DNA of 15,920 bases from Oscillospiraceae bacterium (GTDB lineage Bacteria > Bacillota > Clostridia > Oscillospirales > Ruminococcaceae), in contig JAFUWP010000069.1 of the NCBI GenBank assembly GCA_017483405.1, forward strand, positions 1 to 15,920, read 5' to 3'. This document shows positions 6,414 through 12,822 of the stretch, piece after piece. The notes beneath the pieces were generated by a model, which was not told where the DNA came from, did no database searches, and saw only the letters and a list, made by a program, of their open reading frames with translations. Numbering within the stretch: the first letter of the stretch is position 1; every line of letters begins with the position of its first letter. Both the position numbers and the translations under genes were made by a program.

Positions 6414-6429
6414 CAGATTCTTTTTAGTC

Positions 6430-6476
6430 AGCCTGTGAAATTTTTGAAAAATCACAGGCTTGTTTGTGTTTTTTCT
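6430..6476 (+). terminator. Plus-strand terminator just outside the invertible segment
   Basis: A 9-bp stem AGCCTGTGA/TCACAGGCT (6430-6438 with 6452-6460) has an AT-rich loop and is followed on the plus strand by TGTTTGTGTTTTTTCT. On the minus strand no T-run follows, so it acts mainly on rightward transcripts. In the present arrangement the only rightward promoter seen close before it is the one at 6331-6359, so it should abort that transcript. In the inverted arrangement it would end the recombinase transcript. Confidence 0.78.
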
Positions 6477-6478
6477 GA

Positions 6479-7081
6479 TTAGAAATAATTTCCGCTGATA
6501 CCAATCATGTTTCTCCAAGAAGCTTCTGAAACTTTCCAGCCGTCCTCAGCAGTTTTGAAAACATCCAGAAACACTACAGAATCATCATCATAGTATGCTT
6601 CCAGCCGATAAGCTTTTTCAATCTCGAATGTACAGTTAAAATTGCTTTGATAATAATATCTGATTCTGTCAATATCTGTTTCATCAAGTTCTGTTTTTTC
6701 TTCTATTTTCAGTCGATAATTCACTTTTTCTTCCAGTACTTCTTCAAGAAATTCGTTTGAAGAAGCCATAAAAGAAGAAATTTCATTAAAATAGTCTTCC
6801 GAGAGCTGTACATAAATCACATCTGGAAAAACTGATGCACAGATTGCTTCACCATCTGCTTTTTCCATCGCTTTTGTCAGTCCTTTCACAGCACTATTGT
6901 AGGTTAAGTAATACGCAGCAGAGCCATAACTCTGAGAAGATGTTTCTGAAACTGTTCTGATACATCCTCTCAGCAAAAGAAAAGCAACCGCAAGTACTCC
7001 GATTACTGTAAGATACTCCGAAAGGGTGGGTTTATTTTTTCCCTCTTCTACAGTCTGTTCTTTCTTTTCCTGTTCTTCCAT
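6479..7081 (-). CDS. Single-pass membrane-anchored protein, unknown function
   Basis: I do not recognise this 200-residue protein. It has a short charged N-terminus (residues 1-20), one membrane helix (about 23-39, YLTVIGVLAVAFLLLRG), and a soluble C-terminal domain of about 150 residues. That domain's end (CTFEIEKAYRLEAYYDDD ... FKTAEDGWKVSEA) has the alternating pattern of NTF2-like or immunoglobulin-like domains in Firmicute membrane-anchored proteins. Cys40 follows the helix, but the lipobox (LRGC) is poor, so lipoprotein processing is doubtful. The ribosome site AGGGGG lies before the ATG. It is 29 bases downstream of the SLOG-like gene in the same direction, so the two are probably co-transcribed. 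It is the last minus-strand gene before the invertible cassette. Confidence 0.75.
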   Translation of the reverse strand: MEEQEKKEQTVEEGKNKPTLSEYLTVIGVLAVAFLLLRGCIRTVSETSSQSYGSAAYYLTYNSAVKGLTKAMEKADGEAICASVFPDVIYVQLSEDYFNEISSFMASSNEFLEEVLEEKVNYRLKIEEKTELDETDIDRIRYYYQSNFNCTFEIEKAYRLEAYYDDDSVVFLDVFKTAEDGWKVSEASWRNMIGISGNYF

Positions 7082-7110
7082 GATTAAATCCCCCTTTTTA
7101 TTCAGATATT

Positions 7111-7593
7111 CTACAGACTATCATCAAAAAATAGAACGCTTATTTTCATAGCTTCCGCCATTCTGACAGCACTGAGATTATCTTTTTGAGAACCGAATAC
7201 ATATAATAAGTCGCTGTGTTCCAGCATATATTTTTCTGCATCCTCATAACAGTTGTTGCACCATTGATGATGTATCAGCTTGACACTATCTGCCAGCTGA
7301 TGCAGTCTGAAATACCTGTCACGCTGATTTTCCGTCCAGTTTGTTGTCTGTTCTTCATAAGGAACTGCAATATGCAGTTTCAAAGCATAATCTTTTTTCA
7401 GTTCACTGAGCATTTCCGCTGCCCACAGCGGAACACCATATTCACAGTTGAACCAAAACTCATCATATCCATCATAGATAAGCGTTTCCAGTCCACCCAG
7501 CAGCTTTTGCCTGATTGCCAGAACTGGCTTTTCTTCCTCATTCTGACAGGGAGACTGTAATTCTTTTCCGTTTGTTACAATTGTACAAGTCAT
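7111..7593 (-). CDS. SLOG/YpsA-like (DUF1273-type) nucleotide-binding-fold protein
   Basis: From the ATG at 7593 the protein has 160 residues. The middle matches the YpsA/DUF1273 branch of the SLOG superfamily: GYDEFWFNCEYGVPLWAAEM takes the place of the usual G-x-D-LWAAE motif, then ELKKDYALKLHIAVPYEEQ, TENQRDRYFRLHQLADSV and LLYVFGSQK. The first strand reads MTCTIVTNGKELQ where many relatives have CxFTGHR, so the ligand site is altered. SLOG proteins bind nucleotide-derived ligands, and some act as sensors in antiviral conflict systems. It is divergent from the NACHT ATPase gene across a 148-base gap. A TTG start at 7641 would add 16 residues but has no good ribosome site. Direct evidence that it works with the NACHT protein is absent. 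Confidence 0.7.
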   Translation of the reverse strand: MTCTIVTNGKELQSPCQNEEEKPVLAIRQKLLGGLETLIYDGYDEFWFNCEYGVPLWAAEMLSELKKDYALKLHIAVPYEEQTTNWTENQRDRYFRLHQLADSVKLIHHQWCNNCYEDAEKYMLEHSDLLYVFGSQKDNLSAVRMAEAMKISVLFFDDSL

Positions 7594-7689
7594 CTTAAGT
7601 TTCTTCTTTCCTGTTGACTTTTCGATTCTGATATGATACAATCAGAACAGAATCTTTCTGTAATTCTATTGTAACATGGTTTTGGAACA

Positions 7690-7719
7690 AATTTATCCGT
7701 AATTTCATTGAATTTATCC
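7690..7719 (+). repeat. Two 9-bp direct repeats upstream of the NACHT gene
   Basis: AATTTATCC occurs at 7690-7698 and 7711-7719, exactly 21 bases (two helix turns) apart, in the gap between the divergent SLOG-like and NACHT genes and just before the latter's ribosome site. Same-face spacing suggests an operator for a dimeric regulator, but the sequence is AT-rich and the repeat short. Confidence 0.35.
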
Positions 7720-7741
7720 AAAATTTAAGGGGGAAATTATC

Positions 7742-10700
7742 ATGCTGACAGTCAATACATTTCTGGCGTTACTGCTGAAAGCCAAGCGTGAAGGCAAGGG
7801 AAAAATCAGCAACGGCATGTTCCTGATAAAGCTGATTTCCACTCTATCGGATGATAATGAAAGTGATATTATCAAGTTATTCACTATCAAAATCGGCACG
7901 GAGCGTGACAAGGAACTGAACCGCATCGCTGACAGGCTGGTGAAAAATTCAGCGAAATATCCGCATCCTGATGAAATTTGCGGCGTAAAGCTGACAAAAT
8001 TTCAGAGGTTATGCGGTCAGGAAAAGCCTAATGCAAACGAATATAAGCTTTATCTGGAACGGATGAATGCTTTCTGCCGGAATTATCTGAATCATCAGAA
8101 ATATACTGCTTTGGTTTATAGCCTTCTTGAATTTCTGCATCAGGATGAAAACAGCAGATTGATTTTCTATGATAATCAGTTTATAAATAAATCTGAATTT
8201 TTCGGGAATTATGCACATCCGAAAAAGATATGCTTAGAAGCTCTGCTTGTCGGGCTGTGGTATCAAGTTCAGATGTCCAGAAATACTGAAAATGCGAAAT
8301 CTGTCGAATTACTGGCTCTGCCTGCCAAACTATCTTTTTATGTATTTCTGCTGACGGATTCTGATGAATATGCTTTCCGGAAAGAATATTCTGTTCTGAA
8401 ATCAGAACTGAATCTCGATGCTCCTGTCGATTTGAAAGAAACGCTCTGCCGGAATGCAAAGCATTTTCATACTGAATCAGAAAAAATATATCCTCCGGAA
8501 ATCCGCTGTGAGAATATCCGAATTTCAGAACTGCCTGAAACCAGAAATTTATTTCTTTATGGAACAGGCGGTACAGGGAAATCAACCTGTCTGGTTCATC
8601 AAATTTCAATACAGGAAAGAACATGTTTTCTTCTGCCTCTCTATCGATATAGAGAAGAACTGCATCCCGAATTTTTTCCGGATGTTTCCTGCTGGATTTT
8701 ACTGCATATCCTGCTGAAATATCTGTATCAGTATGAGTATCAAACCTATGAGGCATGTAGTCTGCAAGAACCTCTGCTCAGTCAAATGACTGAACTGAAT
8801 CATCTGCTAAAAAATTCCGGTTATCAGAATCAAACCAAATATCTTTTAATGCTGGACGGTATGAACGAAATTTCTTCCGAAAAACAAGATATTCTCACCG
8901 AAGAACTCCGCTGGATTTGTCAGGAGTGGCAGAATGTCCAAATCATCATCACTGGACGAAGCACTCCGTTTTATGATGTATTTGAAGATTTTGAAAAGCT
9001 CGAATTATGCGGAATTTCAGAATATACCAGAAATGGTTTGCTTTCTGAACTTCCGGATTACGCTCAGATTCAAAAAAATTCCAGATTAATGGAAGTCCTC
9101 AAAACACCTCTGTTTCTGAAACTGTATCTGGAAAGCAGACAAAATGACAGTACTCTTATGCTGAATACCTGCGGTGAAATTCTGGAGCATTATGTTACCA
9201 GCGTCACAAAGAAGATTTCACTGGACTATGATAAAAAAACGGTTCAGTTTATCATACAATATATTCTTCCTGTTGTCGCAACACAGATGCTGCTTGTTTC
9301 TGATTTTACTGTCAAAAGGAGTGAACTTCTGACGGCTGTCGAAAAAGCTTATGATATTTATCTGACGAATCCGGAAGTTTGTCATAATTTTATTGAGCCT
9401 CAGAAATACCGAAAAAAATCTCTGCTCGAAAGCAGAGAAAATATCATAGAATTAATACTCGAAAATATCTGTTTTCTGACAGCGATTCCGGAAGCACTGA
9501 ATTGTGTCAGTTTCACACATCAGTATTTCAGGGATTATTTTGCTGCCAGACATATCATGAATATTCTACAGGCTGCTGAAACTGCCTATGATGCCGAAGA
9601 ACAGGATAAAAAACTTGAATTTATCTTCAACAGTGAACTGGCTTATGAATGGTACGATACTCCTGATTTTTGCAGACTTATCGGAGAAATCAGCGGAGAT
9701 TATAAAAATCTTCCAGCTTCTGATACCGAATTTCATTATCACAGAACGCTGATAGACAGTTATCTGGATTTACAGCGTCATGCTCCTGAAAAATTTATTG
9801 CACATCATGTTCTGGCAGTCAGAAATATTATCGAAGTCATGCGGGATTCCAGAAACCGGATTATCTGCGGTGCAGATTTCATCAATATCACACTTCCGCC
9901 GGATTTGCTGAACGATACCCAATTCAGTCTGGATGGAAAATATCCCAGCCGTTTTGAAGAATCAGATACAAGTTTTCTTTGCGTTTCGCACTATGTGGGT
10001 GATGTTCTTTGTGCGGCATACGCTCCGAATGGCGATTCGATTCTGATTTGTCTGTCCGGCGGTCATGTGATTTTATGGGATTTGATTACAAAGTCGATTC
10101 AGCAGGAATATCATCTGAAATTCCTTGACGAACCGGAACAGGTAATATTTTCACCTGACGGAAAATGCGCTGCTTTTCTTTCTTTCGGTTCTGTTATGAT
10201 AGTAGAAATTCCTTCCAGAGAAGTAACCTATCATCATATTCAGAACGCTGCCAGCCGGGTATATTTCTATCATCAGCATAATGAATGGATTCTGCATAAA
10301 GAAAACAAGATTCGCATGTTGCATTCCAGAACAGAAATTTCGGCTGAGTTTAACCCCATCTTCGCTTTTTATTCTCATGACCGAAAAAGACTTCTGACCG
10401 GAGATAAACACAATATCATGCTATTTGATACAGCACAAAAACAATGTATCTATCAGAAGAAAATCAAAGATTCTCTTATCAATGGCATGATTCTGACAGA
10501 TAACACATGTGTTTTTTGCAGCAGTTCCGGCGTATTTTTATGGAATCCGGAACAGAATCAAATTTCTGTCATCTATGAGAATATCCGGAAGTATGATTTT
10601 CAGGATGTTATCTTCTCTCCGGATGGTCAGTACTGTGTGATTCTTTGTGATATGGCTGTAAAGCAGTTTTTATTACTGATACATATCTCCACAGGAAAAA

Positions 10701-11098
10701 ATCAGATTCTTGCAGATTATGTGAAACAGGTCTTATTTTCTGATGACAGCAGCTATTTATTGTTCACTATCGAATCAGAAAACAAGACATCGGCAGTCTT
10801 GTATCACCTTACGACAGAAAAATATCAGATTATAGAAGAATATCCGAATAACCCTTTTCTCATGCATAGTTTAATCGCTGCATTTTCTCCGGATTATCAG
10901 CACTTTCTGCTGTGCAGTGATGATGAAGAAATCTGGAAGTTTACCCAGTATACAACAGACGGAAATAAAGAAGAACTGCCAATTCTGGAAAATTTTCAGA
11001 ATCTGAAAGGATGTCATTTCACTTCTGATTCTTTAGGAATCTATGGAAATGATGAAACAGCTCTGAAAAATATGGGAGCTGCAATAGATGAAATCTAA
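7742..11098 (+). CDS. NACHT STAND ATPase with C-terminal WD-like propeller
   Basis: The 1118-residue protein has three parts. Residues 1-250 are helical with no recognised domain and would be the effector or adaptor. Residues about 265-600 are a NACHT NTPase: Walker A GTGGTGKST (274-282), Walker B LLMLDGMNEI with D372, sensor-type VQIIITGRS, and downstream helices including FTHQYFRDYFAARHI, the usual end of NACHT modules. From about 745 onward at least six WD-like blades can be seen from AAYAPNGDS, FSPDGKCAAF, FYSHDRKRLL, FSPDGQYCVI, FSDDSSYLLF and FSPDYQHFLL. This is the architecture of STAND proteins, in which the repeat domain senses a ligand and the NTPase oligomerises; several bacterial NACHT proteins are anti-phage sensors. 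AGGGGG lies 8 bases before the ATG. The gene is monocistronic, with a terminator at 11115. The ligand and effector action are unknown. Confidence 0.9.
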   Translation: MLTVNTFLALLLKAKREGKGKISNGMFLIKLISTLSDDNESDIIKLFTIKIGTERDKELNRIADRLVKNSAKYPHPDEICGVKLTKFQRLCGQEKPNANEYKLYLERMNAFCRNYLNHQKYTALVYSLLEFLHQDENSRLIFYDNQFINKSEFFGNYAHPKKICLEALLVGLWYQVQMSRNTENAKSVELLALPAKLSFYVFLLTDSDEYAFRKEYSVLKSELNLDAPVDLKETLCRNAKHFHTESEKIYPPEIRCENIRISELPETRNLFLYGTGGTGKSTCLVHQISIQERTCFLLPLYRYREELHPEFFPDVSCWILLHILLKYLYQYEYQTYEACSLQEPLLSQMTELNHLLKNSGYQNQTKYLLMLDGMNEISSEKQDILTEELRWICQEWQNVQIIITGRSTPFYDVFEDFEKLELCGISEYTRNGLLSELPDYAQIQKNSRLMEVLKTPLFLKLYLESRQNDSTLMLNTCGEILEHYVTSVTKKISLDYDKKTVQFIIQYILPVVATQMLLVSDFTVKRSELLTAVEKAYDIYLTNPEVCHNFIEPQKYRKKSLLESRENIIELILENICFLTAIPEALNCVSFTHQYFRDYFAARHIMNILQAAETAYDAEEQDKKLEFIFNSELAYEWYDTPDFCRLIGEISGDYKNLPASDTEFHYHRTLIDSYLDLQRHAPEKFIAHHVLAVRNIIEVMRDSRNRIICGADFINITLPPDLLNDTQFSLDGKYPSRFEESDTSFLCVSHYVGDVLCAAYAPNGDSILICLSGGHVILWDLITKSIQQEYHLKFLDEPEQVIFSPDGKCAAFLSFGSVMIVEIPSREVTYHHIQNAASRVYFYHQHNEWILHKENKIRMLHSRTEISAEFNPIFAFYSHDRKRLLTGDKHNIMLFDTAQKQCIYQKKIKDSLINGMILTDNTCVFCSSSGVFLWNPEQNQISVIYENIRKYDFQDVIFSPDGQYCVILCDMAVKQFLLLIHISTGKNQILADYVKQVLFSDDSSYLLFTIESENKTSAVLYHLTTEKYQIIEEYPNNPFLMHSLIAAFSPDYQHFLLCSDDEEIWKFTQYTTDGNKEELPILENFQNLKGCHFTSDSLGIYGNDETALKNMGAAIDEI

Positions 11099-11114
11099 AC
11101 ATCAATACAGAAGC

Positions 11115-11141
11115 AGTCCGGCATGAAAGCCGGACTTTTTC
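11115..11141 (+). terminator. Rho-independent terminator after the NACHT gene
   Basis: AGTCCGGC (11115-11122) pairs with GCCGGACT (11129-11136) across the loop ATGAAA, followed by TTTTT. It lies 16 bases after the NACHT stop and ends about 9 bases from the stop codon of the convergent relaxase gene. Confidence 0.88.
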
Positions 11142-11149
11142 TGTTTCTG

Positions 11150-11650
11150 TCATTTTTTAGTAGGTTCAAATTCAAGTCTTGTCTTTGCACCTGTCGTATC
11201 AGATACATAATCACAAAATTGATTCATTTCATCAATGCCGGTATGTATCATTTTTCCGTCCTGATAACCAACAGAATTAATGACGATATGACTATGATAA
11301 TCCGAAGTCTCATGGTCTGCCTCGTGAGTACACTGGATTGTCTGATACTTATCCTGATAGTATTCTGCCATCTTTTCCGTCAGCTGACATGCAGTTTCAG
11401 CATCCGGTGCTGTTTTCTTATCATAGGAAACTACCAGATGTACTAACGGATTCCCGCTGGTTTTTCCGTAATATTGTTTCACATCCATCATCTGCTGATA
11501 AGTATTATGCGGTGAAACATAATCCACACCATTACCGCTCAGAGACAGAGGTTCTACATTTTCTTTATTTCTGTGATGAACATACCCGATTGCATTTTTA
11601 AGATGCTGCTCCGGTGTGTCCGTATTCCTGATTACTTTAACAACGACCAT
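11150..11650 (-). CDS. MOBP-type relaxase, short form (probably truncated)
   Basis: The 166-residue protein covers only the N-terminal catalytic domain of a MobA/MobL-like (MOBP) relaxase. It has the Tyr region (AIGYVHHRNKE, Y23), a central NPLVHLVVSYDK strand, and the metal-binding His motif HEADHETSDYHSHIVINSV with H109, H113, H119 and H121. Relaxases nick one strand at oriT and stay bound to the 5' end during transfer. Full-length members usually have 400 or more residues; this one stops at EFEPTKK, just after the nuclease domain. The GGAGGTG ribosome site is good, and the gene overlaps MobC by 19 bases. The stop sits about 9 bases from the terminator of the convergent NACHT gene, suggesting that arrival of that gene removed the 3' part. 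The catalytic residues remain, so nicking activity is possible. Confidence 0.82.
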   Translation of the reverse strand: MVVVKVIRNTDTPEQHLKNAIGYVHHRNKENVEPLSLSGNGVDYVSPHNTYQQMMDVKQYYGKTSGNPLVHLVVSYDKKTAPDAETACQLTEKMAEYYQDKYQTIQCTHEADHETSDYHSHIVINSVGYQDGKMIHTGIDEMNQFCDYVSDTTGAKTRLEFEPTKK

Positions 11651-11907
11651 AATTGATTCACCTCCTTCTGCATTTTCTGATTTCTTTCAGGTGCGTATTC
11701 CTGCACAGCAGCATTCGCTTCACTCACGATATTCTGCAAACGCACCATTACTTCCGGAGTTAGTCCGTTTCCGTGTTCTCCGACAGTAGCCAGATAGTTG
11801 CTCACTGTCATTTTCTTTTCATCAGCCTGTTTTTTGATTCGCTGATATTGCTCCTCTGTTGTCCGTATGGACGTAACCCGATGTTTTTGTTCTGTCTGAC
11901 TTCTCAT
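11632..11907 (-). CDS. MobC-like relaxosome accessory protein (ribbon-helix-helix)
   Basis: The 91-residue protein has an N-terminal ribbon-helix-helix domain (HRVTSIRTTEEQYQRIKKQA, then KKMTVSNYL, residues about 9-42), followed by a helical tail (VRLQNIVSEANAAVQEYA ... EVNQLWSLLK). This is the layout of MobC-type accessory proteins, which bind oriT and help the relaxase melt and nick DNA. AAGGAGTG precedes the ATG. It overlaps the relaxase start by 19 bases, so the two are translationally coupled. The oriT-like region lies directly upstream, the usual place. Confidence 0.8.
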   Translation of the reverse strand: MRSQTEQKHRVTSIRTTEEQYQRIKKQADEKKMTVSNYLATVGEHGNGLTPEVMVRLQNIVSEANAAVQEYAPERNQKMQKEVNQLWSLLK

Positions 11908-11960
11908 AAGAAATCACTCCTTATAAATATTATTTGAACGGAGCATAAGTATCACCTATA

Positions 11961-12058
11961 TGTCCTTGTTTATTAATTATATCTCTTTATTTATTAATTA
12001 ATATTTACATACAGGCGGTCGCTTCGCTCCCTTCTTATCATATTGTAATATACAATAT
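11961..12058. other. Candidate oriT region
   Basis: The 240-base gap before mobC holds, in order: two 11-bp direct repeats TTTATTAATTA (11969-11979 and 11990-12000, 21 bases apart); an isolated GC-rich island GGCGGTCGCTTCGCTCCC (12014-12031) in otherwise AT-rich DNA; and a perfect 8-bp inverted repeat ATATTGTA/TACAATAT (12040-12058). Direct repeats for the accessory protein, a conserved GC-rich segment and an inverted repeat beside mob genes are what mobilisable-element origins of transfer contain. The nic site cannot be placed from this sequence alone. Confidence 0.5.
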
Positions 12059-12066
12059 CTAATATT

Positions 12067-12095
12067 TTGTAATCTGATATATATATTATTATTAC
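12067..12095 (+). promoter_or_regulatory. Possible promoter of the DUF960-amidoligase operon
   Basis: TTGTAA (12067-12072), a 17-base spacer and TATTAC (12090-12095) lie about 50 bases upstream of the DUF960 start. Both hexamers match the sigma-70 consensus at four positions. The AT-rich context lowers confidence. Confidence 0.35.
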
Positions 12096-12148
12096 GAATC
12101 ATGAATGCAGATATGTTCATGATAATTTCCAGGAAGGGAGTGAATGCC

Positions 12149-12436
12149 ATGTTTGATAACCAGCGCTATCTGAGCAAAGGCGTGAATGAAAGCATTCCGT
12201 TTGAGACTCAGGCTTTTATGTGGAATTGTATCGACCGTCTGCCGGAAGACAAAAGAGACTATTTCCAGATTTTCGAGCTTGAAGACATCGGCGGTATGCA
12301 GCATATCATCCACAAATCCGAACAGCCGGAATACAAGATGAACTATTTCATCCCCATGTTTCGTCCCGTATCAGCAAAAGTCTACGTTATCGACAGCACA
12401 GAATATTCGACGATGCTTCTGGCTGAGGAGTACTGA
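12149..12436 (+). CDS. DUF960 domain protein
   Basis: From the ATG at 12149 the protein has 95 residues and matches DUF960: MFDNQRYLSKGVNESIP, TQAFMWNCIDRL, RDYFQIFEL and IIHKSEQPEYKMNY are the family's usual motifs. A GGAAGGGAG ribosome site lies before this ATG; upstream in-frame ATGs (12101, 12116) lack one. DUF960 proteins are small and found on conjugative and mobilisable elements and plasmids of Firmicutes; their function is unknown. It heads the plus-strand accessory operon and is followed by the first of two identical hairpins. Confidence 0.82.
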   Translation: MFDNQRYLSKGVNESIPFETQAFMWNCIDRLPEDKRDYFQIFELEDIGGMQHIIHKSEQPEYKMNYFIPMFRPVSAKVYVIDSTEYSTMLLAEEY

Positions 12437-12460
12437 ATCAAGCCAAATATCCAACAAACT

Positions 12461-12484
12461 GCCCCTGCCATACGGCAGGGGTAA
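12461..12484 (+). repeat. Intergenic GC hairpin, copy 1 of a 24-bp identical pair
   Basis: The stem CCCCTGCC/GGCAGGGG has a four-base loop ATAC. The 24 bases are identical to 12773-12796. No T-run follows directly (TAATCATTTT), so it is a weak or partial terminator, or an mRNA-stabilising or processing hairpin between DUF960 and the next gene. Confidence 0.75.
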
Positions 12485-12518
12485 TCATTTTATCTTATTT
12501 CAGAAAGGGGTGATTCAA

Positions 12519-12755
12519 ATGAACATACTCGATGAACTGGCAGAACATTTCGACACCAGAATCAGCAGCAAGGAACAGTACGGCAGAGCCTTAGCCGAAC
12601 TCAATGCCTTCTGCGAACAGGAGCTTGATAAAGAACAGGCAGAGAAGCTCAATGACATTGCCGGAGACCTGATTCATGCTGTAGCTGCTATCAATTCCAG
12701 AGAGGGCATGAAACTCAGTGCGAGAATCATCGCCGGATTGCTCTTTGACAACTGA
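12519..12755 (+). CDS. Small helical protein, unknown function
   Basis: The 78-residue protein starts at the ATG at 12519, with AAAGGGGTG about eight bases upstream (a GTG at 12510 is less likely). It is helical and acidic: NILDELAEHFD, YGRALAELNAFCEQELDKEQ, KLNDIAGDLIHAVAAINSRE, GMKLSARIIAGLLFDN. The final EGMKLSARIIAGLL pattern resembles the C-terminus of small Firmicute accessory proteins such as those named DUF6809, but the match is from memory and weak. It lies between the two identical 24-bp hairpins, so gene plus hairpin may be a modular unit. Confidence 0.7.
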   Translation: MNILDELAEHFDTRISSKEQYGRALAELNAFCEQELDKEQAEKLNDIAGDLIHAVAAINSREGMKLSARIIAGLLFDN

Positions 12756-12772
12756 CCGAATACCCAAACAAA

Positions 12773-12796
12773 GCCCCTGCCATACGGCAGGGGTAA
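12773..12796 (+). repeat. Intergenic GC hairpin, copy 2 of a 24-bp identical pair
   Basis: Identical over 24 bases to 12461-12484; the next bases are AATTTTATG, again without a strong T-run. It lies 17 bases after the small helical protein gene and directly before the ribosome site of amidoligase 1. Confidence 0.75.
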
Positions 12797-12822
12797 ATTT
12801 TATGTCCAGAGGAGGAAAAATT

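Noticed and set aside
7216..7560. 114-codon plus-strand frame opposite the SLOG-like gene
   Set aside because: The minus-strand frame carries family motifs; this one has no ribosome site and a composition typical of antisense reading.
8181..8756. 191-codon minus-strand frame inside the NACHT gene
   Set aside because: It is antisense to continuous coding sequence that includes the Walker A motif; no independent signals.
11123..11601. Hydrophobic plus-strand frames opposite the relaxase gene
   Set aside because: They are antisense shadows of a gene with clear relaxase motifs and overlap the NACHT terminator.
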